From JAMOBE01 sp039908285 (GTDB taxonomy: Bacteria > Pseudomonadota > Alphaproteobacteria > Rhodospirillales > Rhodospirillaceae), in assembly GCA_039908285.1 (NCBI GenBank), contig JAMOBE010000019.1:1-51562 (forward strand): a stretch of DNA of 51,562 nt, given 5' to 3'. The notes under the pieces were generated by a model that saw only the letters and a program-made list of their open reading frames with translations, was not told the origin of the DNA and did no database searches. The position numbers and the translations under genes are program-made. This document shows positions 43,072 to 51,562 of the stretch, in pieces (position 1 is the stretch's first letter; the number at the start of each line of letters is the position of its first letter).

Positions 43072-45198
43072 ATGCAGGGGCGCGATTCGGGGGAGGGGGT
43101 GGCCGGGCTCCTGCGGCAAAGGCCGGTGTCGGAGGCGGACTGGACCGCCCTGATCCGGCCGCTGCTTGACGACGGCCAGTATTTTCTCGCCTACGACGCC
43201 GTGCGCCAGTCCCTGGAACACCACCCCGACAGCCTGACCCTGACCCTGATCGGCGCCCTGGCCCTGGTGCGCAGTGGCGCGGTGGCCGAGGCGCGGCGGC
43301 TGCTCGCCCCCATCGACCGCCGCCTGGAGACCATGGAGACCCGCCTTGCCCGCGCCTTCGAGCCCCTTCAGGCGCTGGTGCGGCGGATCGCCGCCGCCTC
43401 ATCACCAGCATCCGACGCCCCCGACGCGGCGTCCCTGACGGCGCTGACCGACCTAGCCATCGGCCTTGACGAAATTGCGACCCGGTCGACTCACCGCATC
43501 GACGATCCCGGAGATCTGCGGCTGATCGCCGAGATCTACCGCACGAGCTGGCAGCACCTGGGCGCCGGCGCCGATCTCCACCGCGCCCGTGACGCCGCGG
43601 CGGAGGCCTACCGTCTCACCGGCGCGCCCGGCGACGGTATCGTCCTTGCCACGGTGGCCTTCCTGGCCGGCAACATCGACCTGGCCGTCACCACCGCCCG
43701 CGCGGTGACCGCCGCCCTGGAGACCAGGGTTGAGGCGGGCAAGGGTGATTTCGCGGATCTGGCCGGTCTTGGCCTGGCCCGCCTCCTGTGCGGGGACGGG
43801 GACGGGGCCACGGCGGCCTTCGTCACCGCCGCCACCCTGGCCGGGGGCCGCTATCCGCTGATCATCGAGTCCCTGCACGATGTGCGTCTCCTGCAAGCCC
43901 ACGGCGTCGCCGTGCCCCAGGGGATCTTCGACCAGTTGCCGCCGCCCTGCCTCGTGGTGTTCGCCGGCTCGCCCATCGACGCCCCAGGCCTCTTTGAGCC
44001 CGTGTTCCCCCCTCACCTGGAGCATGCGGTGCGCCGGGCCATCGACCAGCGGCTGGAGGCCATCGGCGCCGACATCGGGTTCTGCAGTGCCGCCTGCGGG
44101 TCGGACATCCTGTTCATCGAGGCGATGCTGGATCGGGGCGGCGAGGTCCACCTGTTCCTGCCCTTCGGCCTGGAGGACTTCATCGCCGCGCGCGTCGCCT
44201 ACGCCGGACCGGGGTGGGTGCGTCGGTTCCGCAAGGCCCTGAAGCTCGCCTCGTCGGTGACCCACACGACGGACGAGGGCTATCTGGGTCATGACGCCCT
44301 GTTCCGCTTCAACAACCAGGTCATCATGGGCATGGCCCGCCTGCGCGCCGGGTTCCTGCTGACCGAGCCGCATCTGGTGGTGGCGTGGAGCTACCTGACA
44401 CCGGCCGAGGCCGGCAGCACCAGCGACTTCATCGATCATTGGCCGGACATCTCCCGGCTGCAGATGATCGACCTCGACGAACTGGCGGAGGCGGGGGGAC
44501 CGCTTCCCGTCTCTCCTTCTCCCGTCACACCGCCCACCGCCGTTCCGGGTGCCGAGGAAGAGCAGCGCACCATCCGGACGATGCTGTTTGCCGACATGGT
44601 GGGTTTCAGCAAGCTTCGCGAACAGGACCTGCCCAGACTGTGGCGCTTCATGAAGGTGGTGGCCGAGCGCATGGCCAGGGCCGGGCACGCCGACGCCTCG
44701 GACACCTTCATCGAGGCCTGGGGGGATGCCCTCTACGTCAACAAGGGCAGCGCCCTCGATCTCGCCGACTACGCCTTCGCTCTCCTGGATGCCATGGCGG
44801 GCGTCGACTGGGCCGCCTTCGCCCTGCCCCAGCAGCTTCAGTTCCGCACCGCGCTGCACGCCGGTCCCGCCTATTCGGGGCACCATCCCCTGACCGGCCG
44901 CCCCCTCATCTACGGCAGCCACGTCAGCCGCGCCGCGCGCCTCGAGCCGGTGACGGTGCCCGGACACGTCTATGCCTCGCAGCAGTTCGTCGCCCTGCTG
45001 GTCGCCGAGGAAAGCGCCGCCCGCCACGAGGCCCTGGCCCTGAAGCGTCCCTACGCCGACAGGTACCAGGCGGACTATCTCGGCATCCTGTCCCTGGCCA
45101 AGAACTATGGTCAGCAGCCGGTCTACCACCTGCGAAAGATCGTGTCCCTCCGGGAACCGTACCAGTCAAGCTCAAGCTTCACTCCCTCTCCCCCCTGA
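43072..45198 (+). CDS. TPR/SLOG-like/class III nucleotide cyclase fusion protein
   Basis: A 708-residue cytoplasmic protein. Residues about 25-270 are helical TPR-like repeats (TRAFs-binding/DUF4071-like), residues about 300-455 a Rossmann-like SLOG-type domain (VVFAGSPIDAPGLFEP, GFCSAACGSDILFIEA, HLFLPFGLEDFIA), and residues about 500-665 a class III adenylyl/guanylyl cyclase domain. The two metal-binding Asp are present (FADMVGFSKL and WGDALYV). The Lys of the base-recognition segment is replaced (IEAWGD) and the catalytic Asn position reads Ser (HVSRAARLEP). It may be weakly active or inactive. It ends in a hairpin shared with flgE. Confidence 0.82.
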   Translation: MQGRDSGEGVAGLLRQRPVSEADWTALIRPLLDDGQYFLAYDAVRQSLEHHPDSLTLTLIGALALVRSGAVAEARRLLAPIDRRLETMETRLARAFEPLQALVRRIAAASSPASDAPDAASLTALTDLAIGLDEIATRSTHRIDDPGDLRLIAEIYRTSWQHLGAGADLHRARDAAAEAYRLTGAPGDGIVLATVAFLAGNIDLAVTTARAVTAALETRVEAGKGDFADLAGLGLARLLCGDGDGATAAFVTAATLAGGRYPLIIESLHDVRLLQAHGVAVPQGIFDQLPPPCLVVFAGSPIDAPGLFEPVFPPHLEHAVRRAIDQRLEAIGADIGFCSAACGSDILFIEAMLDRGGEVHLFLPFGLEDFIAARVAYAGPGWVRRFRKALKLASSVTHTTDEGYLGHDALFRFNNQVIMGMARLRAGFLLTEPHLVVAWSYLTPAEAGSTSDFIDHWPDISRLQMIDLDELAEAGGPLPVSPSPVTPPTAVPGAEEEQRTIRTMLFADMVGFSKLREQDLPRLWRFMKVVAERMARAGHADASDTFIEAWGDALYVNKGSALDLADYAFALLDAMAGVDWAAFALPQQLQFRTALHAGPAYSGHHPLTGRPLIYGSHVSRAARLEPVTVPGHVYASQQFVALLVAEESAARHEALALKRPYADRYQADYLGILSLAKNYGQQPVYHLRKIVSLREPYQSSSSFTPSPP

Positions 45199-45245
45199 AG
45201 GGGGGAGAGGACTTTTGATCTGTTCACCCGATTGCCCTGGCTGGC
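45169..45245. terminator. Bidirectional hairpin / REP-like copy C between cyclase gene and flgE
   Basis: CCTCTCCCCCC and GGGGGGAGAGG pair around TGAA (45184-45210), followed by ACTTTTGATC and TTCACCCGATTGCCCTGG. The latter matches copies A and B. It lies between two converging genes and overlaps the cyclase stop, so a bidirectional terminator is plausible. Confidence 0.6.
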
Positions 45246-47636
45246 TTACCGCTTGATCTGGACCAGTTCGTCGAGCATCTGGTCGGCGGTGGTGATGATC
45301 TTGGCCGAGGCGGAGTAGGCCCGCTGGGTAGTGATCATGGCGGTGAACTCCTCGCCGAGATCGACGGTGGAGGACTCGAGGGAGGCGGCGTTGAGCTGAC
45401 CGGCCCCGGCGTCACCCGGCGTGCGCAGTGTCGGCAGGCCCGAACCATCGGTCGAAATCCAGCTATTGCCGGTCAGTGAGTCCATGGCGTTGGGGTTGAC
45501 GAAGGTGGCGACCGGGATCTGGTACACCGGCCGGGTGACGCCGTTGTCGAACAGGGCGGTGACGATGCCGTTGCTGCCGATGCTGACGCCGGAGAAGTTG
45601 CCGAACTGGGCTCCGTTCTGGTTGATGTAGGCGATCTGATAGCTGCCGGCGAACTGGGTCATGCCGTCGGAGACGTTGAGGTTGCCGAGGAATTGGCCGA
45701 TCTTGTCGCTGCCGGTCTGGTCCGAGGCGCCATTGGCCCAGGCGACGCTGACCGAGGCGACGTTGATGCTGGCCGGCGTGCCATCGCCATTGAAGTTGAT
45801 GGCCTGGGTGGTGGCGGGCGTCAGCGACGAGTTGACGGCGCTGACCGAGAACGGCTGGGCCACCGACTGCTGCTTGAAGGCATCGGTGGTCTTGCCCAGG
45901 GCGGCGCCGCTGGTCAGGCCAAGCTCCGTCAGGGTGGCGGCGGTCGAGGTCGCGTCGATGGTGTAGCCACCATACTGGCTGGCCAGGATAAGGCCGGTGG
46001 TGCCGGTGGAACTGGAGGTGACGGTGCCGCCCATGGCCGAGTTGATGGCCGTGACGATCTGGCTCAGCGTCTCGGTGCCGGCGATGGCGATGGTGGTCAG
46101 GGTGCCGGCCGGGTCAGAGATCACCAGGTTGCCGGCGCCCGCCGCCAGTGGGTTGGTGGCGATCGTCGAGGTCAGGCTGTAGGCGCCGATGGCCGTTGAC
46201 GGCGGCAGATTGATCTGCATGGCGTTCAGCGTGCTGTCCTGCCGCAGGACCAGGGAGTCGGTGCTGGCCAGCCGCTCGGCATAGACCTTGCCGGCGAACG
46301 GGGTGCTGGCCGTGAGCCCGAGGGCGGTCAGGGTCGCCGCGGTACTCGACGAGGAGATCTGGAACCCGGTGGTGCTGGTGGTGGACATGTTGAGGGTGGT
46401 GGTGCCGACGCTGGATCCGGTCACGTCCACGCCGGCGGCGATGGCCGCGGTGTTGATCTTGGTGGCGATGGTGGCGACGGTGTCGGCGGCGGCCACCGCC
46501 ACCGTGAACAGGGCGGTGCCGCTGGTGTCGGCGATGATCAGGTTGCCGGCGTCGCCAGCCACCATGGGGGTGTGACCGAGGGTCGAGGACAGACTCGGGA
46601 ACGCGACGTTGAGGGCGTGGTTGACGGCCAGCGCGGTCTTGTCGATGGTCTGGTCCTGGGTCCAGCTTGTCGGGTTGACGTTGTAGGTCTGGTCGGCGGC
46701 ACCGGTCAGGGTGTCGCTGAAGTCGTCGGAGGCATTGTTGTAGGTGAACGTGTAAGTGACGGGCGAGCCGCTGGCGCCGCCGGCCTTGATAGTGAAGCTC
46801 TGGCCGGTTGCCGGCTCGGTCATGAAATCGAGCCGTCCCATGGCGGAATAGACATAGCCGTTGCTGTCCTGAAGCTCCAGCGTCGTCGACCCGAGCGGCG
46901 GGGTCACTTCCAGATCCCAGCCGTTCACCTTCTTGTTGGTCCAGTTGTACTGCAGATTGGCCGGATTGCCGAGGGAGTCATAGATCAGCACGTTGGTCTT
47001 GTGCTCCGTGCCGATGGCATCGCCCGACGGCAGGTTGGCCCCGAGCCGGATGTTGCGGGTCTGCTGCGCCGTGCCGCCCATCTCGTTCAGGTTGAGGGGC
47101 TTCAGGTGGGTGGCATCGACGATGTTGTCGTTGATGTAGGCGGTGGTGCCGCTGCCGGTCTTGTAGGCCTTCATGAAGACGTCGTTGCCCACCTGCACCT
47201 GGACCGACTGGGCCGAGTTGTCCCACGGCAGGAGCGGCCAGCCCTGCATGTACTGCCCGCCGACGTTCTGCAGGTAGCCCTCGCGGTCCACCTTGAACGA
47301 GCCGGCGCGGGTGTACGTGAACATGTCCTGCCCGGTCGGATCGGCCTTGGTGTTGACGATCATGAACCCCTTGCCGGAGATGCCGACGTCGGTCGACGAC
47401 GATGTCGACTGCAGAAGGCCCTGAAGGTCCACGTTCTGGCGGGGCTTCGACTGCACGCCGCCCGCAGAATACTTGGTCAGGGACACCTGCTTCGTGATCA
47501 GGGTCTGGAAGTTGACCTTCGTGTTCTTGTAACCAACCGTGTTGACGTTGGTCACGTTGTCGGCGATTGCGCCCATGGCACTCGATTGCGAGCCAAGACC
47601 AGACACGCCGGCGAAGAGTGCACCGTAGAGGCTCAT
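45246..47636 (-). CDS. flgE: Flagellar hook protein FlgE (long form)
   Basis: Polymerises to form the universal joint between basal body and filament. The N-terminus MSLYGALFAGVSGLGSQSSAMGAIADNVTNVNTVGYK is the conserved flagellar rod/hook motif, and the C-terminus SSTVDLGEEFTAMITTQRAYSASAKIITTADQMLDELVQIKR the matching D0 helix. At 796 residues it is much longer than the E. coli protein (about 400); the middle has Ala/Thr-rich surface domains with similar repeated segments (TAATLTALGLTA and TAATLTELGLTS). The ATG at 47636 begins the conserved motif; upstream in-frame codons are not homologous. It is third in fliK-flgD-flgE. Confidence 0.95.
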   Translation of the reverse strand: MSLYGALFAGVSGLGSQSSAMGAIADNVTNVNTVGYKNTKVNFQTLITKQVSLTKYSAGGVQSKPRQNVDLQGLLQSTSSSTDVGISGKGFMIVNTKADPTGQDMFTYTRAGSFKVDREGYLQNVGGQYMQGWPLLPWDNSAQSVQVQVGNDVFMKAYKTGSGTTAYINDNIVDATHLKPLNLNEMGGTAQQTRNIRLGANLPSGDAIGTEHKTNVLIYDSLGNPANLQYNWTNKKVNGWDLEVTPPLGSTTLELQDSNGYVYSAMGRLDFMTEPATGQSFTIKAGGASGSPVTYTFTYNNASDDFSDTLTGAADQTYNVNPTSWTQDQTIDKTALAVNHALNVAFPSLSSTLGHTPMVAGDAGNLIIADTSGTALFTVAVAAADTVATIATKINTAAIAAGVDVTGSSVGTTTLNMSTTSTTGFQISSSSTAATLTALGLTASTPFAGKVYAERLASTDSLVLRQDSTLNAMQINLPPSTAIGAYSLTSTIATNPLAAGAGNLVISDPAGTLTTIAIAGTETLSQIVTAINSAMGGTVTSSSTGTTGLILASQYGGYTIDATSTAATLTELGLTSGAALGKTTDAFKQQSVAQPFSVSAVNSSLTPATTQAINFNGDGTPASINVASVSVAWANGASDQTGSDKIGQFLGNLNVSDGMTQFAGSYQIAYINQNGAQFGNFSGVSIGSNGIVTALFDNGVTRPVYQIPVATFVNPNAMDSLTGNSWISTDGSGLPTLRTPGDAGAGQLNAASLESSTVDLGEEFTAMITTQRAYSASAKIITTADQMLDELVQIKR

Positions 47637-47706
47637 CGTAGTTCTCCCTGACTTCGATCTCCGGGGGCGGCCCGTCGTTGGGGGCCTGCCCAGGGAATTC
47701 CTTTGT

Positions 47707-48432
47707 TCAATTGGTCGTTGGCGCGGCGGCCGTCGCGGCCGAGGAGCGCACACCCATGATCTTGCCAAGCTCGACATTGACCCCAGCCATGGACAGCATG
47801 ACCTTGCCCTCCTTGCTGGTTTCGACGCCGCTGACCTTGCCGACCACCGTGGTGGTCGCGGCCACTTCCTCGCCTTCCGCCGTCGTGCCGGTGACGCTGA
47901 TTTCATAGACGCCGTCGTCCAGCGGGAAGCCGAAGTTGTCCTTGCCATCCCAGGTGCCGGTGTGCTTGCCGGCGCTCTGCTCCACCGATCCGCTGTGCAC
48001 GACCATTCCGGTCGAGTCGCGGATGACCAGCGAGGCCGAACCGCACTCCTGCGGCAGGGTGTAGCTGAACTCGGCCTTGCCGCTCTGCAGCGGCAGCGAG
48101 TCGGTATCGGCCTCGATCGTGGCGCCGAGATAGTTGATGGCCGCCGCGGCCTGATTGCCGGTCTGCATGTTGATCAGCGACTCCAGATTGGTATTGGTCT
48201 GGATGTTCTGCTCGACGTTGGCAAACTGGACGAGCTGGTCCGTGAACTTGGACGAGTCCATCGGCGACAGCGGGTCCTGGTATTTGAGCTGGGTCGTGAG
48301 CAGGGTGAGGAAGGTGTTCATGTCCTTCGCGATCTTGCTCCGCGCGGCACCGGACTTGCTGGTGTCGGTCTGTGTCGTGTCGCTCACCTTTGGCGGCATT
48401 CCACCCAGAGCGGTCGTCGAATTGGTAGCCAT
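47707..48432 (-). CDS. flgD: Flagellar hook capping protein FlgD
   Basis: Caps the growing hook and is needed for FlgE assembly. The 241-residue protein has the N-terminal MNTFLTLLTTQLKYQDPLSPMDSSKFTDQLVQFANVEQ segment characteristic of FlgD, and C-terminal beta domains with TWDGKDNFGFPLDDGVYEISVTG (FlgD Ig/Tudor-like). Located directly between fliK and flgE in the standard order. Confidence 0.95.
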   Translation of the reverse strand: MATNSTTALGGMPPKVSDTTQTDTSKSGAARSKIAKDMNTFLTLLTTQLKYQDPLSPMDSSKFTDQLVQFANVEQNIQTNTNLESLINMQTGNQAAAAINYLGATIEADTDSLPLQSGKAEFSYTLPQECGSASLVIRDSTGMVVHSGSVEQSAGKHTGTWDGKDNFGFPLDDGVYEISVTGTTAEGEEVAATTTVVGKVSGVETSKEGKVMLSMAGVNVELGKIMGVRSSAATAAAPTTN

Positions 48433-48460
48433 GGTTCACCCTCCTTCCCTTGCCGGCCGG

Positions 48461-50275
48461 TCAGATCCGGACGTCCACGCCGCCCCGCTGGGAGGCGAAG
48501 CGCTGCGCGGCCAACTGTGCCGTAACCCGTGCATCCTCGACGTCGCCCACCTGCCGGTCGGAGTCGTCGCCGTTGCCCTTGCCGCGGCCGTTGCCGTTCT
48601 TCTCACGCTGCAGCGCCTGCTGCTCGTTGTCGCCCCGGAGGTTGAAGCTGAGCGAGCTTCCGTCGGCGCTCAGTCCGGCGTCCTGCAGGGCCTTTTCCAG
48701 TCCGCGGGCATCCTGCTTCAGCATTTCCAGCGTCTGCGGGTTGTCGGCGGTGACCACGGCATGCACCCGGCCGCCCTGGTTCATGTCCAGCTTGATCTCG
48801 ATGCGGCCGAGTTCCTCGGGCTTGAGCTGGATGCTGATGTGATCGTTGCCGTCGGCGACCGCCTTCGAGATGTCGACCTTGATCTGGTCCGTCAGCGGCT
48901 GCGGCGGCAGCACCGGACGGGCCGGCTGCGGCTGGCTGGAGGCCTGAGCCTGGCTGGTCTGGCTGGTCTGCGTCGTCGCCTGGGCGCCACCGATCTGCGG
49001 CGTGCCTTCGCCACCGGCCTGCGGAGCTACCTGGACCTTCTGGGCGACGCCCGCATCGGCGGTGGCGGCCCCGGCCCCGGCCTTCACCAGGTCGGAGAAG
49101 GACTGGTTCTGGCCCTGCGCCGTCGTCTGGCCTTGAGTCTCCGGCCCGACGGCCGTGGTGCCCTGGGTCATTGCCTGGGACAGGGCATTCTGATTGGCGC
49201 CCTGGCCATTGCCGCCGGTCTGCGAACCGGTCTGCTGCCCGCCCGCCCCGAAGCCCTCGTCGAAGCCGTCGGAGATGAAGGCGGCATTCTGGACCAGCGT
49301 CGACATGGTCTGCGGCAAAGTCTGCCCATCGGTGGCGTTGGTGGCGACCTTGATCTGTACCCGGCTCTGATCGTCGAGGGTGCGGGCCAGCATATCCGCC
49401 TGGCTCTGGGCGAGGCTCTGCTGGTCGTCGTTCGCGCCGGTGTTCTGCTCGGCGGTATTCCTGGCGGCGTTCTGACGGCTCTGCTGGGCGGCGTTCTGCA
49501 ACCGGAGCTGCAGCGAGAACAGGGACTCCTGGCCGTCGTCGGCGTCGGCATTCTGAGTGCCACCGGCCTGCGTCTCGGCAACCTGCCCCTTGTTCTGACC
49601 CGTCTTGACCATGTTCAGCAGGTCGTCGGCGGCCTGTCCGGCCAGGGCCTGCGCATCCTCGGCCGTGTCGGCCGTAACCTCGATCGTCGTCTGGATGGTG
49701 GTGCGGACAAAGACCTCCACCACCTGGAGCGATTCGGCGCCGGTGTCGACCGTGGCGCTGGAGGCGTTGTTCACGTCGGTTCCGGCCGTGTCGGTGGTCT
49801 GATCGGCGGCGGCCTCCGCCTGATCGTCGGTCTTCACCGGGCCGGCGTCGTCGGCAGACTTTGCCGTGTCGGCGGTGCTGGTGTCGGCGGTGCTGGCGGC
49901 CCGGGTCTGGTCCTGATCGTCGGCCACCGGCCGGCGGTCGTCCCGACGCACCGGAGCCTGCGCCTGGCGCGGCTGATCGGCGCGATCGACGGCCTGGGCC
50001 TTCGGGCGATCCTCGCTGCGCACCCGCGGCTCGCTCCGCGGCACCTGGCGCACGGGCTCGGGCCTCTGGGCCTGGACCGGCCGCTCGAAGTGGGCCGCGA
50101 GCGCCTTCGGCGCGAAGGACAGCGCGCCACCGGTATTGAATTCGACGTTGAACTTCTGGAGCGCGGCGGCAAACTGCCCCCGCGCATCCTGTGACGTCGC
50201 CAGGTCAGGCCTGCCGGCGGCCGGAGCTGCGATGTCGCGCTGCTGACGCTGCGCTTTGTTGACCGACATATCCAT
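48461..50275 (-). CDS. fliK: Flagellar hook-length control protein FliK
   Basis: Measures hook length and switches export specificity. The 604-residue protein is rich in Gln, Ala and Thr through its first 450 residues, as usual for FliK. Its C-terminal domain (about residues 470-560) has the conserved ISIQLKPEELGRIEIKLDM and VTADNPQTLEMLKQDARGLEKALQDAGL segments. ATG at 50275 stands behind GGGAAG; an in-frame ATG at 50332 lies within the promoter region and is less likely. A sigma-54-like promoter precedes it at 50316-50331. Confidence 0.9.
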   Translation of the reverse strand: MDMSVNKAQRQQRDIAAPAAGRPDLATSQDARGQFAAALQKFNVEFNTGGALSFAPKALAAHFERPVQAQRPEPVRQVPRSEPRVRSEDRPKAQAVDRADQPRQAQAPVRRDDRRPVADDQDQTRAASTADTSTADTAKSADDAGPVKTDDQAEAAADQTTDTAGTDVNNASSATVDTGAESLQVVEVFVRTTIQTTIEVTADTAEDAQALAGQAADDLLNMVKTGQNKGQVAETQAGGTQNADADDGQESLFSLQLRLQNAAQQSRQNAARNTAEQNTGANDDQQSLAQSQADMLARTLDDQSRVQIKVATNATDGQTLPQTMSTLVQNAAFISDGFDEGFGAGGQQTGSQTGGNGQGANQNALSQAMTQGTTAVGPETQGQTTAQGQNQSFSDLVKAGAGAATADAGVAQKVQVAPQAGGEGTPQIGGAQATTQTSQTSQAQASSQPQPARPVLPPQPLTDQIKVDISKAVADGNDHISIQLKPEELGRIEIKLDMNQGGRVHAVVTADNPQTLEMLKQDARGLEKALQDAGLSADGSSLSFNLRGDNEQQALQREKNGNGRGKGNGDDSDRQVGDVEDARVTAQLAAQRFASQRGGVDVRI

Positions 50276-50315
50276 GGCTTGCTTCCCACTTGACTGCACC
50301 GAGTGGCACATCCTC

Positions 50316-50331
50316 AGCAAGCGGCGGGCCA
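50316..50331 (-). promoter_or_regulatory. Sigma-54 (-24/-12) promoter of fliK-flgD-flgE
   Basis: Minus-strand TGGCCCGCCGCTTGCT has GG and GC dinucleotides with the required 10-base interval (consensus TGGCAC-N5-TTGCW). The predicted start of transcription is near 50306, about 30 bases before the fliK ATG. RpoN-dependent hook genes are common in alphaproteobacteria. Prediction from sequence. Confidence 0.6.
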
Positions 50332-50436
50332 ACAGGACAGATCACGCTAATAGCTTGATATGAAAGGACAAATCATGGTGGTGCGAGACGGTGCGCGCGG
50401 GCGGTCGCAGCCGGAGGGCAATTGCTGCTCCCCGTC

Positions 50437-50455
50437 CCCGGCAGAAACTGCCGGG
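50437..50455. repeat. Small perfect stem-loop in the fliK/TPR gene spacer
   Basis: CCCGGCAG and CTGCCGGG pair around AAA. It lies in the 244-base divergent region between fliK and the TPR gene. No U-tract follows; function not evident. Apart from this and the sigma-54 site, nothing else is seen in the spacer. Confidence 0.5.
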
Positions 50456-50519
50456 CCGGCGCTTTGTTCCGGTCGGCGGGGGTGATAGGATGGGCGGCGA
50501 CAGCGGGCGGAGAAACGGG

Positions 50520-51562
50520 GTGAACGAGCACACGATTCTGGTTCACGTGCAGGATCTGCTGCGGGATGGCCGGGTGGACGAGGCGCGGGACTGCCTCCTT
50601 CGCGCCCTGGCCAGGGCGCCGCTGGACGGCGCCCTGTGCAACGCCATGGCTCTGGTAGTCAAACGGCGCACGGGGCCGGCTGCGGCGGTGCCGTGGCTGC
50701 GGCGGGCGCTGCTCGTCAATCCGGACGATGCGATGGCCCTCAACAACCTGGCCAACATTCTGCTGTTCGAGGAGAACGACCCGGCGACGGCGGCGGCGCT
50801 GCTGCAACGGGTGACCGAGCTTGCCCCCACCTATGCCACGGGTCACAACAACCTGGCCTTCGCGCTGTATGGTCTCGGGCGGCTCGAGGACTCGGTTGCC
50901 GCCTGCGATCGGGCGTTGGCCATTGAGCCCGATCACGTGGAGGCCCACATCAACCGCGCCCACGCCAATCTGGCCCTCGGACGATACGCCGAGGGCTGGA
51001 CGGACTACGAGTGGCGCTGGCGCCGCCCTGGTGCCGAGACGCGTGCCTGGCCGGTGCCCGCCTGGGAGGGCGAGGATCCGGCGGGCCGCACCATCCTTCT
51101 CCACGCCGAGCAGGGCTATGGCGACGCCATCCAGTTCATCCGCTTCGCTCCCCTGGTGGCGGCGCGGGGAGCACGGGTGGTGGTCGAGGTGCCGGCGTCG
51201 CTGGTGGGGGTGCTCCGGACCGCCCCAGGCTGCGAGCGGGTGGTGGCATCCGGTGTGGACGAGCCCTTTGACCTGCACTGCCCCCTGCTGAGTCTGCCCC
51301 GCGTCCTTGGGATCGGGACGGGCGAGGGGAGGGTGGCCGTCCCCTATCTGCGCCCTGAGCCGGCCCTGGTCCGCGACTGGGCGGAGAAATTGGCCTGCGC
51401 CGAACCGGTTCGGATCGGCATCATCTGGGCCGGCAACGCGGAGTTCCCGTCGGACCGTCAACGCTCGCCACGACTTGAGCCGCTGGCGCCGCTGCTGACG
51501 TCGCCCCGGATGCGCTTCTTCGGCTTGCAGATGGGTGACGGGCGACGGGATCTGGACGGGCG
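50520..51562 (+). CDS. TPR protein with glycosyltransferase-like C-terminal domain, 3'-truncated by the window edge
   Basis: The frame is open from 50520 to the end (347 codons). Residues about 1-160 are TPR repeats (LNNLANILLFEENDP, HNNLAFALYGLGRLEDSV, HINRAHANLALGRYAEGW). The linker WTDYEWRWRRPG followed by WEGEDPAGRTILLHAEQGYGDAIQFIRFAP is a strong mark of TPR glycosyltransferase-like proteins, whose second half (GT-B, GT9/heptosyltransferase-like) starts near 175. GGAG six bases before the GTG at 50520 supports that start; the in-frame ATG at 50490 is an alternative. Being divergent from hook genes, it could glycosylate flagellin (inference). The C-terminus lies outside the window. Confidence 0.8.
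   Translation, partial: MNEHTILVHVQDLLRDGRVDEARDCLLRALARAPLDGALCNAMALVVKRRTGPAAAVPWLRRALLVNPDDAMALNNLANILLFEENDPATAAALLQRVTELAPTYATGHNNLAFALYGLGRLEDSVAACDRALAIEPDHVEAHINRAHANLALGRYAEGWTDYEWRWRRPGAETRAWPVPAWEGEDPAGRTILLHAEQGYGDAIQFIRFAPLVAARGARVVVEVPASLVGVLRTAPGCERVVASGVDEPFDLHCPLLSLPRVLGIGTGEGRVAVPYLRPEPALVRDWAEKLACAEPVRIGIIWAGNAEFPSDRQRSPRLEPLAPLLTSPRMRFFGLQMGDGRRDLDG

Noticed and set aside
45246..47948. Extended start of flgE at 47948.
   Set aside because: The first 104 residues would be Arg/Pro-rich and run into flgD; the conserved MSLYGALFAG start is at 47636.

Overview
The window is high-GC bacterial chromosome that fits an alphaproteobacterium, most likely a Rhodospirillales member (Magnetospirillum/Azospirillum-like). 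This is inferred from gene content, not from a marker gene. The supporting content is system I cytochrome c maturation (ccm), a long class II (B12-dependent) ribonucleotide reductase, TPR/O-GlcNAc-transferase-like proteins, a methyl-accepting chemotaxis protein of the Rhodospirillales type, and a fliK-flgD-flgE hook operon behind a sigma-54-type promoter. No rRNA, tRNA, CRISPR array or intact transposase was found.

Layout. 1-4034 (+): ccmF (5' end cut by the window), ccmG, ccmH and ccmI in a tight operon. 4035-4540: a strongly palindromic spacer. 4541-9896: a glycan/methylation cluster with two paralogous putative glycosyltransferases flanking an SPINDLY/OGT-like TPR glycosyltransferase and a methyltransferase. 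9962-10180: a perfect 45-bp inverted repeat built from CACGGAT decamers around an AT-rich core. 10254-15794 (-): nrdJ, two exported proteins translationally coupled to it (TGATG overlaps), and two small proteins further downstream; a promoter with NrdR-like boxes lies just upstream of nrdJ. 15987-18586: a radical SAM protein, two small proteins and an exported rhodanese. 18639-20961: a chemoreceptor and a STAS protein. 21088-22508: ccmCDE, separated from ccmFGHI by 17 kb and in non-canonical order. 22543-24683: a lipid-linked sugar transferase, a methyltransferase and an unknown 88-residue protein.

24836-30264: ettA (-), then a receiver-only response regulator followed by a membrane protein with a degenerate histidine-kinase-like core fused to a DEDDh exonuclease, then mobA and a ModE-like regulator. 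30440-36107: a type I secretion module of two different ABC exporters and a HlyD-type adaptor, followed by a 96-residue protein. 36108-38640: the most foreign-looking part, with two AT-rich genes (a 4-TM membrane protein and an anchored OmpA-like protein) bordered by nested inverted repeats and REP-like elements. 38641-41681: a divergent PanB homologue and an RsbU-type PP2C phosphatase. 41844-42384: a brnT/brnA toxin-antitoxin pair with an 18-bp tandem duplication over its Shine-Dalgarno. 42516-45198: a Met-rich coiled-coil membrane protein and a TPR/SLOG-like/class III cyclase fusion. 45246-50275 (-): flgE, flgD, fliK. 50520 to the end (+): a TPR glycosyltransferase-like gene cut by the window.

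Several groups probably work together. The ccm genes load heme on c-type cytochromes. The MCP, STAS and phosphatase genes are sensory and partner-switching parts. The TPR glycosyltransferases could modify surface proteins such as flagellin; this is inference from position beside hook genes. The candidates I rate most worth follow-up are the pseudo-kinase/exonuclease with its receiver, the AT-rich OmpA-like/4-TM pair with its bordering repeats, the 45-bp CACGGAT inverted repeat, and the ABC exporter pair whose signature motifs are both non-canonical.
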